64,000 nucleotides of DNA from Rhodopseudomonas palustris (lineage in GTDB: Bacteria; Pseudomonadota; Alphaproteobacteria; Rhizobiales; Xanthobacteraceae). The stretch's first letter is position 1. Every line of letters starts with the position of its first letter. The position numbers and the translations under genes are program-made. The DNA is taken from contig NZ_CP019966.1 of the NCBI RefSeq assembly GCF_003031265.1, positions 2,604,001 to 2,668,000 on the forward strand, given 5' to 3'. Below the pieces are notes generated by a model. That model saw only the letters and a program-made list of their open reading frames with translations. It was not told where the DNA came from and did not search any database. Below, piece after piece: positions 59,388 to 64,000 of the stretch.

Positions 59388-61025
59388 TCAGAGCACCCGC
59401 GACAGCAGCACGTACAGCGTCGCCGACAGCAGGATCGCGGCTGGCAGCGTCAGCACCCAGGCCATCAGCAAATTGCGGATCGTGGCCATCTGGAGGCCCG
59501 AGCCGTTGGCCGCCATCGTGCCGGCGACACCCGACGACAGCACGTGCGTGGTCGAGACCGGCAGGCCGAACATGTCGGCCGCGCCGATGGTCGAGGCTGC
59601 CACCAGCTCGGCGGAGGCACCTTGCGCGTAGGTCAGATGCGATTTGCCGATCTTCTCGCCGACGGTGATGACGATGCGCTTCCAGCCGATCATCGTGCCG
59701 AGGCCGAGCGCGATCGCAACCGCGATCTTGACCCAGTTCGGAATGAACTTGGTCGCGCTATCGAGCGAGCCCTTGTAGGCGTTGAGCTTGGCAACATCGT
59801 CCTTACCGAGGTCGCTTTCCTTATCCTTCATCAGGAAGCGGATCGCCTCGGAAGCCAGATACATGTCGTTGCGGGTGTTGCCGACGGACTCGGCCGGCAC
59901 TTTGCTGAGCGAGCCGTAGCGCTGCACCTGCTCGCCGATATCCTTTACCAGCACCGCCAGCGACGGGTAGGTGCCTTCGCTGATCTTGTGCTGCGATACG
60001 TATAGCGTCACCGCCGGGCGGGGATCGCCGATGATGCTGTAGCCGGCGCCTTTCGCCGCGATCACGGCCGAGGCGGCCGCCGAGGTCTGCTCGAAATGCG
60101 CGACCTGGGAATCCGGCAGCGCACGGTTGAGCGCGTAGGCAGTCGGCACGGTGCCGATCAGGATCAGCATGATCAGGCCCATGCCTTTCTGACCGTCGTT
60201 GGAGCCGTGGGCGAAGCTGACGCCGGTGCAGGTGAGGATCAGCAGGCCGCGGATCCACCACGGCGGCGGGGCGTTGCCTTCCGGCGCGGAGTACAGCTTC
60301 GGATTGCGCACCACCAGTTTGAGCAGCAACAGCAAGATCGCGGCGCAGACGAAGCCGACCAGCGGCGACAGCAGCAGCGCGTAGCCGATTTCGGTCGCCT
60401 TACCCCAGTCAACTCCCGAAGTGCCGTCGCGTCCGCGCATCAGCGCATTGGCGACACCGACGCCGATGATCGAACCGATCAAGGTGTGCGAGCTGGAGGC
60501 GGGGAGTCCGAAGTACCAGGTTCCGAGATTCCACAGGATCGCGGCAATCAATAGCGCGAACACCATCGCGAAACCGGCGCTTGATCCGACCTGCAAGATT
60601 AATTCGACCGGGAGCAGCGAGACGATGCCGAACGCCACCGCGCCGGTGGAAGTCAGTACGCCGAGGAAGTTGAACACGCCCGACCACACGACCGCAACTT
60701 CGGCCGGCAGCGAGTGGGTGTAGATCACGGTCGCCACCGCATTGGCGGTGTCGTGGAAACCGTTGACGAACTCGAAGCCGAGCGCGATCAGCAGCGCCAC
60801 CAGCAGCAGCAGATAAGGCAGATACGTCGTGACGCGGACGCCGGTCGCTTCGACGTCGACATAGATGCTGTAGGCCACGAACAGAATGCCGACACCGAGG
60901 ACCCCGAAGAATAGGATCATCGTCAGCGGATTGAAGCCTTTGTCCAGGTTCGGCCGACCGGCCGGCTGAATAGGCCCGTTGTCGATTGCTTGATTGATGG
61001 TGAAATCGGTCACGCTACGCCCCAT
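59388..61025 (-). CDS. PiT-family inorganic phosphate transporter
   Basis: 545 aa using ATG 61025; a GTG at 61064 would add 13 residues. PiT (Pi:cation symporter) with the duplicated motif: 'FEFVNGFHDTANAVATVIYT' (in part) and 'SFAHGSNDGQKGMGLI'. Further diagnostic blocks are 'GLPASSSHTLIGSIIG' and 'GLPVSTTHVLSSGVAG'. A central soluble loop (residues about 310-430) separates the two halves. About ten transmembrane segments. No neighbouring pho genes. Confidence 0.9.
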   Translation of the reverse strand: MGRSVTDFTINQAIDNGPIQPAGRPNLDKGFNPLTMILFFGVLGVGILFVAYSIYVDVEATGVRVTTYLPYLLLLVALLIALGFEFVNGFHDTANAVATVIYTHSLPAEVAVVWSGVFNFLGVLTSTGAVAFGIVSLLPVELILQVGSSAGFAMVFALLIAAILWNLGTWYFGLPASSSHTLIGSIIGVGVANALMRGRDGTSGVDWGKATEIGYALLLSPLVGFVCAAILLLLLKLVVRNPKLYSAPEGNAPPPWWIRGLLILTCTGVSFAHGSNDGQKGMGLIMLILIGTVPTAYALNRALPDSQVAHFEQTSAAASAVIAAKGAGYSIIGDPRPAVTLYVSQHKISEGTYPSLAVLVKDIGEQVQRYGSLSKVPAESVGNTRNDMYLASEAIRFLMKDKESDLGKDDVAKLNAYKGSLDSATKFIPNWVKIAVAIALGLGTMIGWKRIVITVGEKIGKSHLTYAQGASAELVAASTIGAADMFGLPVSTTHVLSSGVAGTMAANGSGLQMATIRNLLMAWVLTLPAAILLSATLYVLLSRVL

Positions 61026-61189
61026 TTTATTTAATGGCGCGATATTCCCCGCGCGATCTGACACTCCGATGACACTTGTCGGTCAGCCGGATGTCGAAGG
61101 GGCGGGTCGACGGTGAGCAGCGGGGGCGGGCAAATAGGTGCGCCAAAAGCGACTTGTAAGTGGTATGGCGTCATATTATATGGTGGCTT

Positions 61190-61717
61190 ATGATCAAGCT
61201 CGACGAGAAGTATGGGGCTCTCCTCCAACGAGCGGGAGCCTACGACAGGGGCACGGTCGAATGTATGCGGCTGTGCTTCGAGCTCCTGACACTGACGACT
61301 GCGATCGACCGCGATTGTGCGAGCCGGCTCGGGGCGCATGGCGTGTCGGAAGGCAAGTTCGTTTTGTTGTTCCTTTTGAGCGACACGAAAGATGGCCTGT
61401 CGCCGCATGAGCTCGCCGAGCAGGCAGGCGTGACCCGCGGCACGATTACGGGGCTGCTCGATGGCCTGGAGCGCGACGGGCATGTCGATCGCCTCTCGCA
61501 TGATGAAGACCGCCGCAAGCTTGTTGTGCGCCTGACGCCAAAGGGGCGCCGATTGGCGAGGGAGCTTACGGCGACGCATGGTCGTTGGATTGCCTCTCTG
61601 TTTTCAGACTTCTCGGAAACGGAAAGGGCTTCGCTCCGTCGTCTCCTCGCAAAGGCGTATGTTCGCACGGATACCGGCCGCGCGGGATTGAAAGGGGGGG
61701 ATGATGACCCGACGTGA
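61190..61717 (+). CDS. MarR-family transcriptional regulator
   Basis: 175 aa from ATG 61190 (an upstream start at 61160 is less likely). Winged HTH: 'LSPHELAEQAGVTRGTITGLLDGLERDGHVDRL' (in part) and the wing 'DRRKLVVRLTPKGRRLA', the MarR DxRxxxVxLT pattern. Its gene is overlapped by the next one. Upstream DNA has an AT-rich tract (61156-61190) that could hold its operator. Neighbours suggest a stress or alkylation-linked regulon (weak inference). Confidence 0.85.
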   Translation: MIKLDEKYGALLQRAGAYDRGTVECMRLCFELLTLTTAIDRDCASRLGAHGVSEGKFVLLFLLSDTKDGLSPHELAEQAGVTRGTITGLLDGLERDGHVDRLSHDEDRRKLVVRLTPKGRRLARELTATHGRWIASLFSDFSETERASLRRLLAKAYVRTDTGRAGLKGGDDDPT

Positions 61718-62438
61718 CGGCCGCGCTGCTGCGTTAAATAGCGGGCAAGCTGAAGCCGCCACCCTTGCCGAAGTGTTGGCGGTCGACACGCCGATCCTGT
61801 TCCGGTCCGTCTTTCCCGAAGCTCCCGATCGCTGCTCAGCCGAGGTCGATGCCGTTGGCCGTCTCGGCATCTCGGCGCGCATGGCGGCGATGGGCCAACT
61901 GCTGGTGAGGTGGCCCGGGTCGGCTGTGATCGAGAGACTGCGCCATCATCGCAGCGACACGGTGCGCGGCTGGGGCTGCTTCATCGTTGGAGCGCAGAAT
62001 ATGAGCCTGCGGGAGCGGCTCGCGGCCATTCGCCCCTTCGCCGACGATCCACACTTCGGCGTTAGCGAATGGGCATGGTTGGCGGTGCGTCCTGCAATCG
62101 CTGAGCGTCTGGACGATGCTTTCACGATTCTATCGGATTGGGCGGCCGATCCTTCCGAGCGCATCCGCCGCTTCGCCAGTGAGGCGACACGGCCCCGTGG
62201 TGTCTGGTGCAAACATATCGCGGCACTCAAGACCAATCCTGAGCCTGGCCGCGTGCTGCTCGATCAGCTTAGGGCTGACCCGGCAGCTTATGTGCAGGAT
62301 TCGGTCGGCAACTGGCTGAACGATGCCGCCAAGACGAGGCCCGAATGGGTGCGCCACCTCGTCGATGAATGGCTCGCGCATTCCCCGCCGAGCGCAACGC
62401 AGCGGATCGCAAAGCGGGCGCTGCGGTCGATCGACTAG
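61701..62438 (+). CDS. HEAT-repeat DNA-alkylation-repair-like protein
   Basis: 245 aa, starting at ATG 61701 or 61704, overlapping the MarR gene end by 17 bp, so coupled. All-helical repeats ('RLRHHRSDTVRGWGCFIVG', 'ERIRRFASEATRPRGVWCKHI', 'VQDSVGNWLNDAAKTRPEWV') resemble the AlkC/AlkD-like alkylation-repair family, whose members excise alkylated bases or simply bind DNA or protein. The pattern 'RRFASEATRPRGVW' is typical of this family's HEAT repeat group. Catalytic ability is not established. Confidence 0.75.
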   Translation: MMTRRDGRAAALNSGQAEAATLAEVLAVDTPILFRSVFPEAPDRCSAEVDAVGRLGISARMAAMGQLLVRWPGSAVIERLRHHRSDTVRGWGCFIVGAQNMSLRERLAAIRPFADDPHFGVSEWAWLAVRPAIAERLDDAFTILSDWAADPSERIRRFASEATRPRGVWCKHIAALKTNPEPGRVLLDQLRADPAAYVQDSVGNWLNDAAKTRPEWVRHLVDEWLAHSPPSATQRIAKRALRSID

Positions 62439-62548
62439 TCTTGATGTTTTGCAAGAACTGGCGGACCGAAGCCGATGAAGCAGAGAACTACACCGACGCT
62501 ATAGCCCTCTTAATCTTGGCAAGAGCGAAAGCCCTAAACGGGCCAGGA

Positions 62549-63816
62549 TCAGTGGTGCAGCTCTCTTACCGCATTCAACAGGAACTCGTCGCGATAGTGG
62601 CCCGCGACGAAGGACAGACCAACCGGACAACCTTCGACGGTCATCATCGGAGCAGAGACTTCCGGCAAGTGCGCCACGCCGGAAAATGCGGTGATGGTCA
62701 TTGTCGGATCATAGAAATCCATAACCGCTTCCAGCGTGTTCAGGGACCCTTTCTTCGGGGCGATCTTCGGTGTCGTGGGAAAGCAGATGATCGTGTCGGG
62801 CGCGAAGAAGGCGTTGATCTGATTGAACAGACGTTGACACCGAGCGATGTTGTCCAGCGCCGCGATACGGTCGAACTTTTGGACGTTTCCGTAAGCCATG
62901 GCGAAAGTGAAACCGAGTTCAGGCCGGAGGGCTTCGATCCAGTTCCCCACAGTCGACTGAAACTCGGCTGTTTGCAGATCGCGCAACGCGTTCAGGTTGC
63001 ACGCTTGCAGCGCGCAGGCCTCTCCAACGATCTCGGAAAATCTGATCGGCACGAAGTCAATGCCGGTGTCGGACACCAGGCGCTCAAGGGCGCCCCGGAA
63101 CTGTTCCTGAACGGCGGCGTCCGCAAGCTCTAGTGCGTCCTGCAGAACGAAGATGCGCTTCAGCGAAGCCAAGGAGGATGTCCGTCCATTGAGCAAGACG
63201 CGCATCGCGGTATCAAGCACATCGCAGCGATCCGCCAACACACCTACGGTACTGACGCTGGGCTGAAACGGCAGGACTCCTGCCTCGGAAATCCGGTGAA
63301 GAGAGGGACGCATCCCCCAAAGGCCGCATAAGCTTGCCGGAACACGGATGGAGCCGCCCGCGTCCGTGCAGAGCGAGAAATCGGCAAGGCCATTGCTGAC
63401 CGAGGCCGCAGAACCGCTGGAGGAGCCACCAGGAACACGATCCGGCGCTTTGCCGTTGCGTGTGTGCCAAAATAGAAGCTCTCCCCGTCGAGGCTGTACG
63501 TAAACTCATCGGCGACAACCTTGCCGACGCAGCGCGCACCGGCACCCAGCAATTGATCGACACAAAGGGCGTTGTGAGCTGGTGCCGGATGTGCGTCTCG
63601 CCACGCTGGGCTGCCATAGGATGTCTTGTGGCCCGCGATGTCGATGTTGTCTTTCACCGTAAAGCGCAGCCCATCCAGCGGACCTTTGCGCAGTGGGGCG
63701 AGATCCAACTGTTCGACCAGTCCTAAGGACGCGTCAGCTGCGAGCTTAGGCACGTCGTCTTTTCCCTGATGCGAAAAAGGTGAGTTGTGTATCCACTGCC
63801 GCGCAACCCGATTCAA
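62549..63816 (-). pseudogene. Amidase-signature hydrolase, frameshifted
   Basis: Two reading frames together make one amidase-signature (AS) protein. The first (63816 down to about 63459) contains 'LDGLRFTVKDNIDIAGHKTSYGSPAW', with the catalytic Lys in 'FTVKDNI'. The second (about 63459 to 62549) contains the cis-Ser/Ser nucleophile region 'VPGGSSSGSAASVSNG' in another frame and ends 'VEGCPVGLSFVAGHYRDEFLL'. They join across the GC-CAA-like stretch near 63458-63461, where one base appears to be missing. The start at 63816 is a TTG and is uncertain. The enzyme would be AtzF/AtzE-like; as read it is inactive, unless this is a sequencing error. Confidence 0.75.
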
Positions 63817-63914
63817 CAGCGCACCGTCACGTCGAAGCGGCGGCCTATCTGCCTGCTGTGTGATGGGCGGTGATCGGCGGCTGTATCGCCGCCAGAGAGG
63901 CGAATCGGCGGGAA

Positions 63915-64000
63915 TGGCGGAGACGGAGGGATTCGAACCCTCGATAGGGCTTTACAACCCTATAACGGTTTAGCAAACCGCCGCCTTCAGCCACTCGGCC
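63915..64000 (-). tRNA. tRNA-Ser (anticodon GCU), 5' end beyond window
   Basis: Minus strand. The anticodon loop TTTGCTAA within the stem CGGTT/AACCG gives GCU, reading AGC/AGU. T-arm GAGGG-TTCGAAT-CCCTC, acceptor 3' half CGTCTCC, discriminator G and encoded CCA (63917-63915) are visible; a long variable arm is present. The first ~8 nt of the tRNA lie past the window end. Confidence 0.95.

Noticed and set aside
63785..63973. Short plus-strand frame ending 'AETEGFEPSIG'
   Set aside because: It reads into the tRNA-Ser(GCU) gene; this peptide is another common tRNA-derived artefact.
1..64000. CRISPR arrays, prophage genes, rRNA, replication origin
   Set aside because: I saw no regularly spaced repeats, phage structural genes, rRNA blocks or DnaA-box clusters in the window.

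Overview
The window looks like chromosome from a GC-rich purple non-sulfur alphaproteobacterium close to Rhodopseudomonas palustris (Bradyrhizobiaceae). The reasons are high-GC codon use, an amino-acid ABC system of the rhizobial AapJQM type, a DraT/DraG pair that controls nitrogenase, and a nitrogenase-like operon of the methylthio-alkane reductase kind. The species is an inference; no rRNA or marker gene is present. The window opens inside an esterase gene and ends inside a tRNA-Ser gene.

0-7.7 kb: end of a type B carboxylesterase, an amino-acid importer without its ATPase (aapJ-aapQ-aapM), then a complete nitrate/sulfonate/taurine-type importer with a Tat-exported binding protein, plus a small membrane protein. 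8-13 kb is the most notable region: a NifB-like radical SAM protein, a NifH-like reductase and NifD/NifK-like subunits in order B-H-D-K. It reads as marBHDK, which takes sulfur from volatile methylthio compounds to make methionine, releasing ethylene or methane. 13.3-25.8 kb: a catabolic block with an FAD amine oxidase, a complete oligopeptide-type transporter (B, C and a fused double ATPase, with two paralogous binding proteins), an isochorismatase-type hydrolase, an ATC-hydrolase-like protein, an M20 amidohydrolase, a VOC protein and a LysR regulator.

26-31.6 kb: an IS630-type element with terminal repeats and TA flanks, tRNA-Ser(UGA), an AraC regulator, draT-draG and small genes. 31.8-42.1 kb: an amide-utilisation operon. 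An RNA leader with hairpins and a terminator precedes an AmiC-type sensor and an AmiR-type ANTAR antiterminator. These are followed by a five-gene urea/amide ABC importer, a formamidase, a double-domain nitrilase-like protein whose second domain has lost its catalytic cysteine, and an SDR. 42.2-46.9 kb: divergent modC and modAB around a near-ideal ModE operator, then a GlxA-type regulator divergent from an isochorismatase hydrolase. 47.2-51.7 kb: an outer-membrane-type protein, then metQ-metN-metI-DUF1847. 52.3-59.3 kb: GMC oxidoreductase, acyl-CoA ligase and enoyl-CoA hydratase in one operon, then a second importer paralogous to that at 4.5-7.4 kb, closed by a terminator. 59.4-64 kb: a PiT phosphate transporter, a MarR regulator with a HEAT-repeat protein, a frameshifted amidase, and tRNA-Ser(GCU).

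Sulfur and nitrogen scavenging is the common theme: mar genes, methionine import, sulfonate-like importers, an ATC-hydrolase relative, amide/formamide use, molybdate uptake and DraT/DraG. That these units cooperate is an inference from proximity.
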